64,000 bases of DNA from Vogesella mureinivorans (GCF_007644035.1 NZ_VMTV02000512.1:62001-126000); one strand, 5' to 3'; shown: positions 9,875 to 18,747, counted from the stretch's first letter. Notes: generated by a model from the letters alone, not told the origin. Numbers and translations: made by a program.

Positions 9875-10395
9875 TCTAGGTAGCTGGCCATGACACGATC
9901 AAAGTTGCCCTGGGCTTGCATGATGAGCTCGCACAGCTCGCGTACGGCACCGCGCCCGCCACGGTTACCTGTCACAAAGTGGGCATGCTGGCGCACAAAG
10001 CTGGGCGCGTCCGGTACCGCTACGGCCAACCCTACGCGGCTCATGACTGGCAGGTCGATCACGTCGTCGCCAATATAGGCGCAGTCTTCGGCGGCAATGC
10101 CGGTTTTGGCCAGCAGGTCGGCAAAGGCGGTGCGTTTGTCGTGCACGCCTTCGTAGTAGTGGTCTATGCCCAGGCCGCGTACGCGGTGTGCCACGCTAGG
10201 CGCGGCGCGGCCGGTGATGATGGCCAGCTGTACGCCGGTGGCTTGCAGCATTTTCAGGCCGTGGCCGTCCAGGGTGTTGAAGGCTTTGAACTCTTCGCCG
10301 CTGGCGGTAATGAAGATGCGGCCATCGGTCAGCACGCCGTCTACGTCCAGGATCAGCAGGCGGGTTCGTTTGGCCAGGTCGGTCATTTTTTGCAT
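9871..10395 (-). CDS. kdsC: 3-deoxy-D-manno-octulosonate 8-phosphate phosphatase
   Basis: A 174-residue HAD-family phosphatase that frees Kdo from Kdo-8-phosphate for the LPS inner core. The nucleophile motif LDVDGVLTDGRIF has the two catalytic aspartates at D17 and D19. Later motifs are IITGRAAPSVAHR and AYIGDDVIDLPVM, which supplies the magnesium-binding aspartates. There is no cap domain, as expected for KdsC. It is eight bases downstream of kdsD, so the two Kdo enzymes are co-transcribed. Confidence 0.96.
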   Translation of the reverse strand: MQKMTDLAKRTRLLILDVDGVLTDGRIFITASGEEFKAFNTLDGHGLKMLQATGVQLAIITGRAAPSVAHRVRGLGIDHYYEGVHDKRTAFADLLAKTGIAAEDCAYIGDDVIDLPVMSRVGLAVAVPDAPSFVRQHAHFVTGNRGGRGAVRELCELIMQAQGNFDRVMASYLE

Positions 10396-10403
10396 GGGGG
10401 TCC

Positions 10404-11384
10404 TTACACCACGCCTGCCTTGAGCAGGTCGTGCATATTGAGCGCGCCAATCAGGGCGCCGTTGCCGTCTACCACCAGCAGGCCGTTGATCTTGCGCAGT
10501 TCCATTTCTTTGGCGGCTTCGGCTGCCAACAGGTTGGCCGCAATGGTGCGCGGCTGGCGGCCCATGACGTCGTCGATCGTGAGGCCAGCCAGATCCAGCG
10601 AGCGGTCCAGCGTACGCCGCAAGTCGCCATCGGTAAAGATACCTGCCAGGCTGCCATCCGCAGCCAGCACGGCGGTCATGCCCAGGCCTTTGCGGGTCAT
10701 TTCCAGCAGGGCGTCTTTCAGTGACGCGCCGCTGCGTACCACCGGCAGGGCATCGCCACTGTGCATGACGTCGCTGATGTGTACCAGCAGGCGGCGGCCC
10801 AGGCTGCCGCCGGGGTGCGACAGGGCAAAGTCTTCCGGTTTGAAATCGCGGGCATCCAGCAGGGTTACCGCCAGGGCATCGCCCATGGCCAGCGCTGCGG
10901 TGGTGCTGGTGGTAGGGGCCAGCCCCAGGGTGCAGGCCTCTTTTTCTACCGACACATCCAGGTGCACATTGGCTTCTTGTGCCAGGGTGGACTGCGGGCG
11001 GCCGGTCATGGCGATAATGGCAATGCCCTTGCGCTTGAGCGCGGGCAGCAGGGCGATGATTTCGTCGCTTTCGCCCGAGTTGGACAGCGCCAGAATCACG
11101 TCACGCGTGGTGACCATGCCCAGGTCGCCGTGGGCGGCCTCTGCCGGGTGCATGAAAAACGACGGCGTGCCGGTACTGGCCAGGGTAGCGGCAATCTTGC
11201 GGCCGACATGGCCCGATTTACCGATACCGGTGACAATGACGCGGCCCTGGCAAGCCAGCACCAGGCTGACTGCGTCCAGAAAGGCGTCGTCCAGCCGCTG
11301 TGCCATGCTGTGGATGGCATCCGCTTCGATGTGTAGCACCTCGCGCGCCAGCGCCAGCTGCTGTTGTTTTTGCTCAATATCCAT
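10404..11384 (-). CDS. kdsD: D-arabinose 5-phosphate isomerase
   Basis: Converts ribulose-5-phosphate to arabinose-5-phosphate, the first step to Kdo. The SIS domain spans about 35-170 (VTGIGKSGHVGRKIAATLAS; LGLAPTTSTTAALAMGDALA) and two CBS domains fill about 200-325. I chose ATG at 11384 (MDIEQKQQQ); GTG at 11390 and TTG at 11393 are in frame just upstream, and no site has a strong ribosome-binding sequence. One copy of the GGTTGGCCGC word lies at 10532-10541. It is the first gene of the long minus-strand operon and is divergent from the antiporter gene. Confidence 0.95.
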   Translation of the reverse strand: MDIEQKQQQLALAREVLHIEADAIHSMAQRLDDAFLDAVSLVLACQGRVIVTGIGKSGHVGRKIAATLASTGTPSFFMHPAEAAHGDLGMVTTRDVILALSNSGESDEIIALLPALKRKGIAIIAMTGRPQSTLAQEANVHLDVSVEKEACTLGLAPTTSTTAALAMGDALAVTLLDARDFKPEDFALSHPGGSLGRRLLVHISDVMHSGDALPVVRSGASLKDALLEMTRKGLGMTAVLAADGSLAGIFTDGDLRRTLDRSLDLAGLTIDDVMGRQPRTIAANLLAAEAAKEMELRKINGLLVVDGNGALIGALNMHDLLKAGVV

Positions 11385-11480
11385 AGTCACCAATTATATC
11401 AGCTTATAATCGTTCGACCTTACCTGGCGGGTGCAAGTTTTGCTTGGCCTGTTTTTTGTCGCGAGGAGCACTCCCCCACG

Positions 11481-13448
11481 ATGCATTCCCTGTTTCCCAT
11501 AGTAGTGGTGTTGCTGGTGGCCGTTCTGGCTGTTACCGCCTGCCGTAGCCTGCGTGTACCGCCCATGCTGGGCTATCTGGTAGTGGGCTTCCTGGCGGGC
11601 CCCGGTGTGATGCACCTGATACCGGAAGGCCCCGAGACCGAGTTTCTGGGCGAAATCGGCATTGTCTTCATGATGTTCTCCATCGGGCTGGAGTTTTCGC
11701 TGGCCAAGCTCAAAGCCATGAAGCACCTGGTGTTCGGGGTGGGGCTGGCGCAGGTGGTGGTCACGCTGCTGCTGATTACCGGTGCCGTAGGCTGGCTTAC
11801 CGGCAGCATGCTGGCTGGCTTTGCCATTGGCGCCGCCCTGACCATGTCGTCTACCGCCATTGTCAGCAAGCTGCTGGCCGAGCGCCTGGAGCTGGCGCAG
11901 CCGCATGGCCAGCTGGCCATGGGTACGCTGCTGTTCCAGGATATTGCCGTGGTGCCGCTGCTGATCCTGCTGCCGGCCTTTGCGGCCAACTCTAGCCACC
12001 TGGCGGCCGACCTGGGTATGGCCGCAGTGAAAGTGGTGCTGGTGCTGAGCCTGCTGTTGGTGTTTGGCCAGCGCCTGATGCGGCCCTGGTTTCATCTGGT
12101 GGCGCGCCAGCGCTCCAGCGAACTGTTCATGATCAATGTGCTGCTCATCACCCTGGGCGTGGCGTTTATCACCCAGCAAGCTGGCTTGTCGCTGGCACTG
12201 GGGGCGTTTGTGGCGGGTATGCTGATTTCGGAAACCGAATACCGTTTCCAGGTAGAGGAAGACATCAAGCCGTTCCGCGATATTTTGCTGGGCTTCTTCT
12301 TTATTACGGTGGGCATGCGGCTGGATGTGGGCGTGCTGTTCGAGCAGTCTGGTGCCGTGTTGTTGATGCTGGTGTTGCTGCTGCCAGTCAAGCTGCTGGT
12401 GGTATTTGGTGTGGCGCGGGCCTTGGGGCACCGTGCCAACGATGCGTTCAAGGCTGGCCTGGCGCTGGCGCAGGGCGGCGAGTTTGGTTTTGTGTTGCTG
12501 TCGCTGTCCGGTAGCCTGAAGCTGTTGGATCCGGCTATCGAGCAGGCGGCGATTGCCGGTATTTTGCTGTCCATGCTGGTGGCACCGTTCCTGATCCAGT
12601 ACGCCGACCGTATCAGCAAACGCCTGATCAAGCAGGACTGGGCGCTGATGTCGGTAGACCTGCACCAGATCCTGGTGCAGACCATGAGCAAGAACGAGCA
12701 CGTGATCATTTGCGGCTACGGCCGTAGCGGCCAGTACCTGGCCCGTCTGCTGGAAAGCGAAGATATCTCCTTTTTTGCGCTGGATCTGGACCCGGAGCGC
12801 GTGCGCGAAGCCGGCGAGGCGGGCGACCCGGTGGTGTTTGGCGATGCCGCCAAACGCGAGGTGCTGACGGCGGCTGGCGCGCTGCGCGCCAAGGCGGTGG
12901 TGATTACCTTTGCCGACACCCATGCTTCCGAGCGCATTATCGACGTGGTGCGCCAGCTGCGCAGCGACCTGCCGGTGATTGTGCGCACCATCGACGACAC
13001 CGATATTGAGCAGCTGCGCCAGGCGGGGGCCGACGAGGTGGTGTCCGAAGTGATGGAAGGCAGCCTGATGCTGGCCTCGCACGCGCTGGTGGTGCTGGGC
13101 GTCCCGCTGGGCCGTGTGCTGCGCCGTATCCGCACCGTGCGTGAAGAGCGCTACAACCTGTTCAAGGGTTTCTTCCGTGGAGCCAGTGACGAAGTGGACG
13201 GTATCGACGATAGCCAGATGTCGCGCCTGCATAGCGTGCAGCTGGTCAGTGGTGCGCACGCCATCGGCTTGCCACTGGGTGCCATCAAGCTGCCCGATAG
13301 CCAGGTAGAAGTAAAAGCGATACGCCGTGGCCATACGCGCTATACCGAGCTGACGCCGGATTTCGAGCTATGCGAGGGCGATGTACTGGTGCTGCTGGCA
13401 CGGCCGGAGCAGCTGCTCTTGGCGGAGACCTTGCTGCTGCAGGGCTGA
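11481..13448 (+). CDS. CPA2-family monovalent cation:proton antiporter (KefB/YbaL-like)
   Basis: A 655-residue protein with 12-13 membrane helices (about 1-385; early motif LGYLVVGFLAGPGVM, later GAFVAGMLISETEYRFQVEE). A cytosolic TrkA-N NAD-binding domain follows, with the dinucleotide motif IICGYGRSGQYLARLLES near residue 410. A TrkA-C domain ends the protein. Such proteins exchange potassium or sodium for protons under redox or NAD(H) control. ATG at 11481 follows a strong GAGGAG site at 11463; the open frame continues upstream without one. No KefG/F ancillary gene is adjacent, so glutathione gating is uncertain. Confidence 0.93.
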   Translation: MHSLFPIVVVLLVAVLAVTACRSLRVPPMLGYLVVGFLAGPGVMHLIPEGPETEFLGEIGIVFMMFSIGLEFSLAKLKAMKHLVFGVGLAQVVVTLLLITGAVGWLTGSMLAGFAIGAALTMSSTAIVSKLLAERLELAQPHGQLAMGTLLFQDIAVVPLLILLPAFAANSSHLAADLGMAAVKVVLVLSLLLVFGQRLMRPWFHLVARQRSSELFMINVLLITLGVAFITQQAGLSLALGAFVAGMLISETEYRFQVEEDIKPFRDILLGFFFITVGMRLDVGVLFEQSGAVLLMLVLLLPVKLLVVFGVARALGHRANDAFKAGLALAQGGEFGFVLLSLSGSLKLLDPAIEQAAIAGILLSMLVAPFLIQYADRISKRLIKQDWALMSVDLHQILVQTMSKNEHVIICGYGRSGQYLARLLESEDISFFALDLDPERVREAGEAGDPVVFGDAAKREVLTAAGALRAKAVVITFADTHASERIIDVVRQLRSDLPVIVRTIDDTDIEQLRQAGADEVVSEVMEGSLMLASHALVVLGVPLGRVLRRIRTVREERYNLFKGFFRGASDEVDGIDDSQMSRLHSVQLVSGAHAIGLPLGAIKLPDSQVEVKAIRRGHTRYTELTPDFELCEGDVLVLLARPEQLLLAETLLLQG

Positions 13449-13477
13449 GCGGCGGCCTGTGTGGCCGCATTGAAACG

Positions 13478-13517
13478 AAAAAGGTTGGCCGCAGTCGTGT
13501 GCGGCCAACCTTTTTTG
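13478..13517. terminator. Bidirectional terminator built from an inverted pair of the GGTTGGCCGCA word
   Basis: GGTTGGCCGCA at 13483-13493 pairs perfectly with TGCGGCCAACC at 13500-13510 around a six-base loop. An A-run precedes it and a T-run follows, so it can end transcripts from the antiporter gene on the plus strand and from the opposite strand. The two arms are exactly the repeated word found across the window, the arrangement seen with Neisseria DNA uptake sequences. Confidence 0.9.
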
Positions 13518-13610
13518 CTGGCGGGCAAGATTGTGTTCGTGCTGGCTGAGTGTCTGGCCAAGCCGGGCAGCGCTACCGGGCTGTGAGCTAACCGTTGGGT
13601 TGTTTGCAAA

Positions 13611-13643
13611 ACAAGGCCTGTTTGCGTGGCAAACAGGCCTTGT
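13611..13643. repeat. Perfect 14-bp inverted repeat with 5-base loop
   Basis: Bases 13611-13624 are the exact reverse complement of 13630-13643 (core AAGGCCTGTTTG). It lies in the convergent gap between the antiporter and the AsmA gene. There is no T-run on either side, so it may be an accessory or rho-dependent termination structure. A further copy of the GGTTGGCCGC word follows at 13657-13666. Confidence 0.8.
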
Positions 13644-13656
13644 CATGACTTGCCAG

Positions 13657-13666
13657 GGTTGGCCGC
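13657..13666 (+). repeat. GGTTGGCCGC word, intergenic copy
   Basis: Single copy followed by A, just downstream of the 14-bp inverted repeat. It is the third copy within 180 bases of this convergent intergenic region. Confidence 0.75.
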
Positions 13667-13705
13667 AGCGATAGGCGGCCAGGCTTTTTGTGGCGGGCTA
13701 CGTGC

Positions 13706-15886
13706 TTACTTCTTGCTGCCCGGCAGGATGGTGGTGATCTGTTTGGTCAGCTCTTTTTTCAGCGCCTGCTGTTTTTCGCTTTCGGTCTTCTTGCCTTTTA
13801 CCATGGCGTTGAAATCCAGCGAGTAGGTGGGCTTGTTGATCTGGCCGGTAATCTTTAGCGGCACATTGATGCCGTTCAGCTGCTTGAAGGCCTGCGGGTT
13901 GGCGCGCACATTCAGCGTGTAGTCCACAATGCTCTGTGTCAGGTCGAACTTGCCCCCGCCTTTCACATTCACCAGCGACGATTCCAGGTTCAGGTCCTGG
14001 TTGCGGGCAATGCCGTTGTCCAGCTCAAACCCGGCCGACAGGGCCGAGAAGGTGGTTTTCTGGTCTGCCTGCGCCACCATGGTGTTGTTGTTCCAGTCTT
14101 TCAGCTCGCCCGGCAGGTCGCGCAGCGCCGATACCAGGTCGATGCCGGTGAGCGCGCCTTTTTCCAGCCGCACCGCCACTTTGCCGCTCAGCGTATTGCG
14201 CAGCGCGGCCAGCGAGTTGCCGTGCGCGTTCAGCTGTACCCAGCCGTTGCTGGCACCTTCCACACGGTTAAAGTCGAACAGGTCCAGCATCAGCGGTTTG
14301 ATCTGCATGCCGATCAGCTGCTGTGACAGCTCCACGCGCGGCTCTTTGTCACGCAGCAGCTTCACGCTGCCTTTGAGCTTGCCGTCGTAGATCTCCGCGC
14401 CCAGCTGGTCCAGCGAAATGCTTTCCGGCCGCGCCTTGATATCAGCGGTAATGCCTTTGATGCGGAAGCGGCCCATGGCCAGCTCGCCCACCGACAGTTT
14501 GCCGTCTACGTTCAGGAAATCCATCCAGTCCAGGCGGAAGGGCGTGCCGTTCTGGAACAGCGCTACCGCTTTTTCGGCCTGGTTGTCCGGCAGATAGCGG
14601 TTCAGGTCCAGCTTGCCTACCGTGAGCGTGGCTTCGTGGCGTGGCTGCAAGAAACCGTACTGCGTGGCGGTAGCCGCCAGCGCGGCACCGTCCAGCTGGC
14701 CGGCGACGCGCAGGTTCAGCCGGCTTTCAGCCAGGTCGCCATCCAGCGCACCTTGCAGCGAGGCTTGTAGTTGGCCGCGTGGCAGCACCGGAGTTTTCAG
14801 ATGGGCGGTCAGTACCAGCGGCTCCAGGCGCAGCTGGTGGTAGGCCGCCAGGCTGAGCGGTGCGCGCAGGTTCATGTTGATGGCGTGGCCGCCTACCGAC
14901 CAGGCAAAGTTGCCCAGCATCTGGTCGGCAAATGCGCCTTCGCGGTTCAGCTTGATTTCGGCCAGCTGGCTGGAAAAGCGGTATTGCGTACGAGCGTAAT
15001 TGACCGAGCCGGTAATGGCGGCGGCCGGGGTGGACAGCTCGCTAAGGCTGGCGCTCACTTGCGGCAGGCGCGCTTCGGCGTGGCCTTTGGGCAGCGAGGT
15101 GTCCAGCGTCAGCTTGATGTCTTCGCCGCTGGCCAGCAGGGTGCCAAAGTTCAGCTTCAGGCGGCCTTCCGCCCCTAGCCGCACTTCGCCTAGCTTGTCG
15201 GTGCTGCTGATGGCCAGCGCGTCCAGCTGGTCGATGCTGACCTGGTCATCCTGGCGGGTAAACGGTGCTTTGACGGCGACGCTCACCACGTGGTTGTCGC
15301 TAACGATACGGCCACCGAACGACAGTCGCGCGTCAGACTTCAGGCCTTCTATATCCAGGCTGCCTTCTTCCAGGCGGCTCAGGCGGCCATTCACGCGGTC
15401 GGACAGCGAAAGGCTGGTGCCGCGCAGCGTCATGGTGTCCAGGTCCAGTTTGAATTTGCTGGTTTTGCGGCGGCGTAGCAGGTCGGCAAAGTTCATGTTG
15501 CCATCGCTGTTGCGCACCAGGTCCATGCGGGTGTCGTGCAGCGACAGGTGGGTGATTTCCAGCTCGCCAAACAGCAGGGGTAGCCAGGCCAGGCGGGCTT
15601 CTACTTCGCCGATACGCGCAAAAGACGCTTTACTGCCGGGCTCGCTGACTTCCAGGCCACCAATGGCCAGGCCCGGCGAGGGAAACAGCATGGGGGAAAT
15701 TTTGCCGTTGATGGTAACGGTGCGTTGGGTGTCTGCCAGCGAGTTCTGCAGGTTGTTGCGTACGCTTTGGCTATCGAAACGCAAAAAAAACAGGATCAGC
15801 CCGATGGCCAGCAGCGAAACCAGGGCAACGAGACTATAGACAGCGGTTTTGAGCCATAGCCGGCCAGAGTTCCATTTCATGGGCAT
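13706..15886 (-). CDS. AsmA family protein
   Basis: A 726-residue envelope protein with one N-terminal membrane anchor (about 10-35, TAVYSLVALVSLLAIGLILF) and a long periplasmic part. The opening of that part, ISPMLFPSPGLAIGGLEVSE, is the AsmA N-terminal signature. The C-terminal AsmA domain includes GWVQLNAHGNSLAALRNTLS and ALTGIDLVSALRDLP. AsmA-like proteins are thought to form bridges for phospholipid movement to the outer membrane. ATG at 15886 (MPMKW) is chosen, with ATG 15880 close by. The frame runs further upstream only through the tRNA gene. Confidence 0.92.
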   Translation of the reverse strand: MPMKWNSGRLWLKTAVYSLVALVSLLAIGLILFFLRFDSQSVRNNLQNSLADTQRTVTINGKISPMLFPSPGLAIGGLEVSEPGSKASFARIGEVEARLAWLPLLFGELEITHLSLHDTRMDLVRNSDGNMNFADLLRRRKTSKFKLDLDTMTLRGTSLSLSDRVNGRLSRLEEGSLDIEGLKSDARLSFGGRIVSDNHVVSVAVKAPFTRQDDQVSIDQLDALAISSTDKLGEVRLGAEGRLKLNFGTLLASGEDIKLTLDTSLPKGHAEARLPQVSASLSELSTPAAAITGSVNYARTQYRFSSQLAEIKLNREGAFADQMLGNFAWSVGGHAINMNLRAPLSLAAYHQLRLEPLVLTAHLKTPVLPRGQLQASLQGALDGDLAESRLNLRVAGQLDGAALAATATQYGFLQPRHEATLTVGKLDLNRYLPDNQAEKAVALFQNGTPFRLDWMDFLNVDGKLSVGELAMGRFRIKGITADIKARPESISLDQLGAEIYDGKLKGSVKLLRDKEPRVELSQQLIGMQIKPLMLDLFDFNRVEGASNGWVQLNAHGNSLAALRNTLSGKVAVRLEKGALTGIDLVSALRDLPGELKDWNNNTMVAQADQKTTFSALSAGFELDNGIARNQDLNLESSLVNVKGGGKFDLTQSIVDYTLNVRANPQAFKQLNGINVPLKITGQINKPTYSLDFNAMVKGKKTESEKQQALKKELTKQITTILPGSKK

Positions 15887-15916
15887 TGGGTCTGCGGCGT
15901 GATTGATAAGGCAGGA

Positions 15917-15990
15917 TGGAGCGGGTGAAGGGAATCGAACCCTCGTCGTAAGCTTGGGAAGCTTCTGCTCTACCATTGAGCTACACCCGC
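15917..15990 (-). tRNA. tRNA-Gly (anticodon CCC)
   Basis: On the minus strand the sequence folds as a cloverleaf. The acceptor arms GCGGGTG and CACCCGC pair perfectly, the D arm is GCTC/GAGC, the anticodon loop TTCCCAA gives anticodon CCC (reads GGG), and the T-loop TTCGATT is stemmed by GAGGG/CCCTT. The discriminator T and the CCA end are encoded at 15917-15920. The first anticodon-stem pair (27-43) is a G-A mismatch, which is unusual. The AsmA gene starts about 30 bases downstream on the same strand, so the two may share a transcript. Confidence 0.95.
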
Positions 15991-16365
15991 ACTCAGGTGA
16001 AGCGCGAGTATACGCATAGCGGCCAGGCTAGGCAAGGCTACGGCTGACGCAAAAGCCCTGTTATGGTATTTTAAGTACTGTATTTCGTATACAAAACCGC
16101 CAGACAGGCTGTGCCGCTGGCGGTTCTGGCTTTTTAGGGCCAGTACGTTCCGCCCGCCTGCGCGGCACCCGCGGCCAACCTGGCCCCCGGTTGCCCGTAC
16201 CCAGGGCCAGCCTACCCGGCTGCTGCAGGGCCTTGCACGCGCTACCCGCCGTGGCAAGACCGGCAACGAGCGTGTGAATCGCCATGGTGCTTACCGGCAG
16301 CATGGCGCTTGCGTGGGGTGCTTACCGGCAGCCCTGTTTCGTTACCGTTTGGAAGTGAAGTCTGT
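15991..16365. other. Intergenic region between tRNA-Gly and the sodium-dependent transporter
   Basis: A divergent gap of 375 bases. It should hold the promoter for tRNA-Gly (minus) and for the transporter (plus). It contains one GGTTGGCCGC word on the minus strand at 16171-16180 and a perfect 16-base direct repeat (GGTGCTTACCGGCAGC) at 16286-16301 and 16317-16332, just upstream of the transporter start. No gene is visible. Confidence 0.6.
16286..16332 (+). repeat. 16-bp direct repeat upstream of transporter gene
   Basis: GGTGCTTACCGGCAGC occurs at 16286-16301 and again at 16317-16332, a period of 31 bases (about three helical turns). The second copy ends 33 bases before the transporter ATG. 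Such spacing could suit a regulator binding one face of the DNA, but no protein can be named. Confidence 0.6.
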
Positions 16366-17688
16366 ATGTCTCGATCTCAATGGGGCTCTCGCCTCGGTTT
16401 TATCCTTGCTGCGGCGGGTTCCGCCATCGGCCTGGGGGCCATCTGGAAGTTTCCGTATGTGGCGGCCACCAATGGTGGTGGTGCGTTCCTGTTTATCTAT
16501 TTGCTGATCTGCATGACCGTGGGCCTGGCGTTGATGCTGGGCGAAATGGCACTGGGCCGTGCGGCCAACAGCAATGCCGTGGGTAGCTTTCGCCAGCTGG
16601 GCGGCCGCGCCTGGCCATGGGTGGGCTTTACCGGCGTGCTGGTGTGCTTCCTGATTTACTCTTTCTATAGTGTGGTCGGTGGCTGGACCATCGCCTATAT
16701 CGGCAAGTCGCTTGGCGGCAGCATCCTGACCAGCGATGCCAAGGTGCTGGGCGATACCTTTAACGGCTTTATTACCGACCCGGTACAACCGCTGATCTAC
16801 CACGGCCTGTTTGCCGGCCTGACGCTGGCAGTGGTGCTGGGCGGCGTGCAGAAGGGCATCGAGAACCTGTCCAAGTTTCTGATGCCGGCGCTGTTTGTGC
16901 TGATGCTGGTGCTGATCGTGCGTGGCCTGACGCTGCCTGGCGCCATGGATGGCCTGCTGTATTTCCTGACCCCCGATTTTGGCAAAGTCACCGGCACCAT
17001 GCTGGTAGACGCCATGGGTTTGGCCTTTTTCTCGCTGTCGCTGGGTATGGGCGTGATGATTACCTACGGCTCTTACGTTGGCCGCGATACCCCGCTGCTG
17101 GGTTCCTCGCTGTGGGTGATTGCGCTTACCGTGATGACCTGCTTCCTGGCCGGCCTGATGGTGCTGCCTGCAGTGTTCGCCTTTGGCTTTGACCCGGCAG
17201 CCGGCCCGGGCCTGACCTTTATCACCATGCCGGCGGTGTTTGCCCAGATGGCCGGTGGCCAGCTGTTTGCCGTGCTGTTCTTCTGCCTGCTGCTGGTAGC
17301 GGCGCTGACTTCGTCGGTATCGCTGCTAGAGGTAGTGGTCAGCGCGGTGATGGACGAGTTCAAGCTGCCACGCCGCCGTGCCGCGCTGCTGGTATCGGCG
17401 GGTGTGTTCTTGCTGGGTATTCCGGCGTCGCTGTCGCTGGGTATCTGGAGCGAATACACCGTGTTCGGCAAAGGTATTTTCGACCTGCTGGACTACATCA
17501 CATCCAATCTGCTGATGCCGCTGGGCGAGGTACTGCTGGCCGTGTTTGTGGGCTGGCGAGTGTGGCCGGTGGTGCAGGCCGAGCTGGCGCCGGGCGGGCG
17601 TAACCCGCTGTGGCTACGTGCCATGCGCGGTTTCTGCCGCTACGTGGCACCGGTGTTGATTCTGGGCATTCTGGTACACAATCTGTAA
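16366..17688 (+). CDS. Sodium-dependent transporter, neurotransmitter:sodium symporter (SNF) family
   Basis: A 440-residue, roughly 11-helix transporter that couples sodium to amino-acid-like substrate uptake. The first helix contains GFILAAAGSAIGLGAIWKFP, the unwound sodium and substrate site of the LeuT fold, and is followed by NGGGAFLFIYLL. ATG at 16366 (MSRSQWGSRLG) follows a GGAAG site at 16351; a longer frame would begin inside the direct repeat region. A strong terminator follows. The substrate is not predictable, though bacterial members often move tryptophan, tyrosine, leucine or glutamate. Confidence 0.93.
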   Translation: MSRSQWGSRLGFILAAAGSAIGLGAIWKFPYVAATNGGGAFLFIYLLICMTVGLALMLGEMALGRAANSNAVGSFRQLGGRAWPWVGFTGVLVCFLIYSFYSVVGGWTIAYIGKSLGGSILTSDAKVLGDTFNGFITDPVQPLIYHGLFAGLTLAVVLGGVQKGIENLSKFLMPALFVLMLVLIVRGLTLPGAMDGLLYFLTPDFGKVTGTMLVDAMGLAFFSLSLGMGVMITYGSYVGRDTPLLGSSLWVIALTVMTCFLAGLMVLPAVFAFGFDPAAGPGLTFITMPAVFAQMAGGQLFAVLFFCLLLVAALTSSVSLLEVVVSAVMDEFKLPRRRAALLVSAGVFLLGIPASLSLGIWSEYTVFGKGIFDLLDYITSNLLMPLGEVLLAVFVGWRVWPVVQAELAPGGRNPLWLRAMRGFCRYVAPVLILGILVHNL

Positions 17689-17697
17689 TGCACACCT

Positions 17698-17732
17698 AAA
17701 CGGCGTTACCCTTCCGGGGACGCCGTTTTTTT
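17698..17732 (+). terminator. Intrinsic terminator after the sodium-dependent transporter
   Basis: AAACGGCG at 17698-17705 pairs with CGCCGTTT at 17721-17728. The loop has its own short CCC/GGG pairing, and the stem is followed by T residues. It separates the transporter from the asparaginase gene that starts 17 bases later. Confidence 0.9.
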
Positions 17733-17748
17733 ATAAGGAGCATGGCGC

Positions 17749-18747
17749 ATGAGCAAACTGTTGATTCTTTACACCGGTGGCACCATCGGCATGGCGCCCA
17801 CCCCCGCTGGCCTGGCCCCCGTGCCGGGCTACCTGCCAGCCCAGCTGCAGCGCCTGGCGCGCGACGGCGTAAGCTGGGACGTGGTGGAGTACCCGCAGCT
17901 GATCGACTCGTCCGCCATTACCGTGGCCGACTGGCAAAAGCTGGTGGCCGACCTGGCCGCCGCCTACGAGTGCTACGACGGCTTTGTGGTGATTCACGGC
18001 ACCGACACCATGGCCTACACCGCCAGCGTGCTGGCCTTTGCGCTGGAAAACCTGGCCAAGCCAGTGATCGTGACCGGCTCGCAGCTACCGCTGGGCCACC
18101 CGCGCAGCGATGGCTGGGGCAACCTGGCCGATGCCATCGAGGCCGCTTGCCAGCCAGCGCTGCACGAGGTTGCCATCGCCTTTAACCGCCTGCTGCTGCG
18201 CGGCTGCCGTGCGCGCAAGGTAGACGCCGCCAGCTTTGCCGGCTTTGATAGCCCCAACGCCGCGCCGCTGGCCCGCTTTGGCATTCACGCCGGCTGGGAC
18301 ACCGCACAGTGGCGCCGTGGCAGTGGCAGCTTCCGTGCCGTGCTGCCGCAGCCGGCCAGCATCCGCAGCGGCTTCTTGCTGCCAGGCAGCATGGCGGCCG
18401 ACTTTGGCCGCTGGTTGGCCGCAGACACCCCGCAGGCGGCCATCCTGCACAGCTACGGCAACGGCAACACGCCAGACGACGCCGCGCTGCTGGACGGCGT
18501 GCGTGTGGCCAGTGCGCGCGGCTGCCTGGTGGTGAACCTGACACAATGCGGCAAAGGCGCGGTAGAAGTAGGCGCCTACGCGGCTAGCCAGCCGTTGGCG
18601 CAGGCCGGCGCGCTAGCCGGCGGCGACATGACGCCGGAAGCGGCCAACGCCAAGCTGCTTTATCTGCTGTCGCAGGGCCTCAGCACACCCGCTTTACGCC
18701 AGTCCTGGGCCGCTAATCTGCGCGGTGAGGTCTCGCTGGCTGATTAA
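17749..18747 (+). CDS. ansA: L-asparaginase, type I
   Basis: A 332-residue asparaginase that hydrolyses asparagine to aspartate and ammonia. Both catalytic threonine motifs are present: YTGGTIGM at about 9-16 and VIHGTDTMAYTAS near 82-94. No signal peptide is seen, which points to the cytosolic type I enzyme. A ribosome-binding site AAGGAG lies at about 17735-17740. It contains one GGTTGGCCGC word at 18413-18422. It is transcribed apart from the transporter upstream. Confidence 0.93.
   Translation: MSKLLILYTGGTIGMAPTPAGLAPVPGYLPAQLQRLARDGVSWDVVEYPQLIDSSAITVADWQKLVADLAAAYECYDGFVVIHGTDTMAYTASVLAFALENLAKPVIVTGSQLPLGHPRSDGWGNLADAIEAACQPALHEVAIAFNRLLLRGCRARKVDAASFAGFDSPNAAPLARFGIHAGWDTAQWRRGSGSFRAVLPQPASIRSGFLLPGSMAADFGRWLAADTPQAAILHSYGNGNTPDDAALLDGVRVASARGCLVVNLTQCGKGAVEVGAYAASQPLAQAGALAGGDMTPEAANAKLLYLLSQGLSTPALRQSWAANLRGEVSLAD

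Noticed and set aside
11394-13334. 646-residue minus-strand open frame opposite the antiporter
   Set aside because: It is glutamine/histidine-rich, covers the opposite strand of a well-supported membrane protein, and matches no family.
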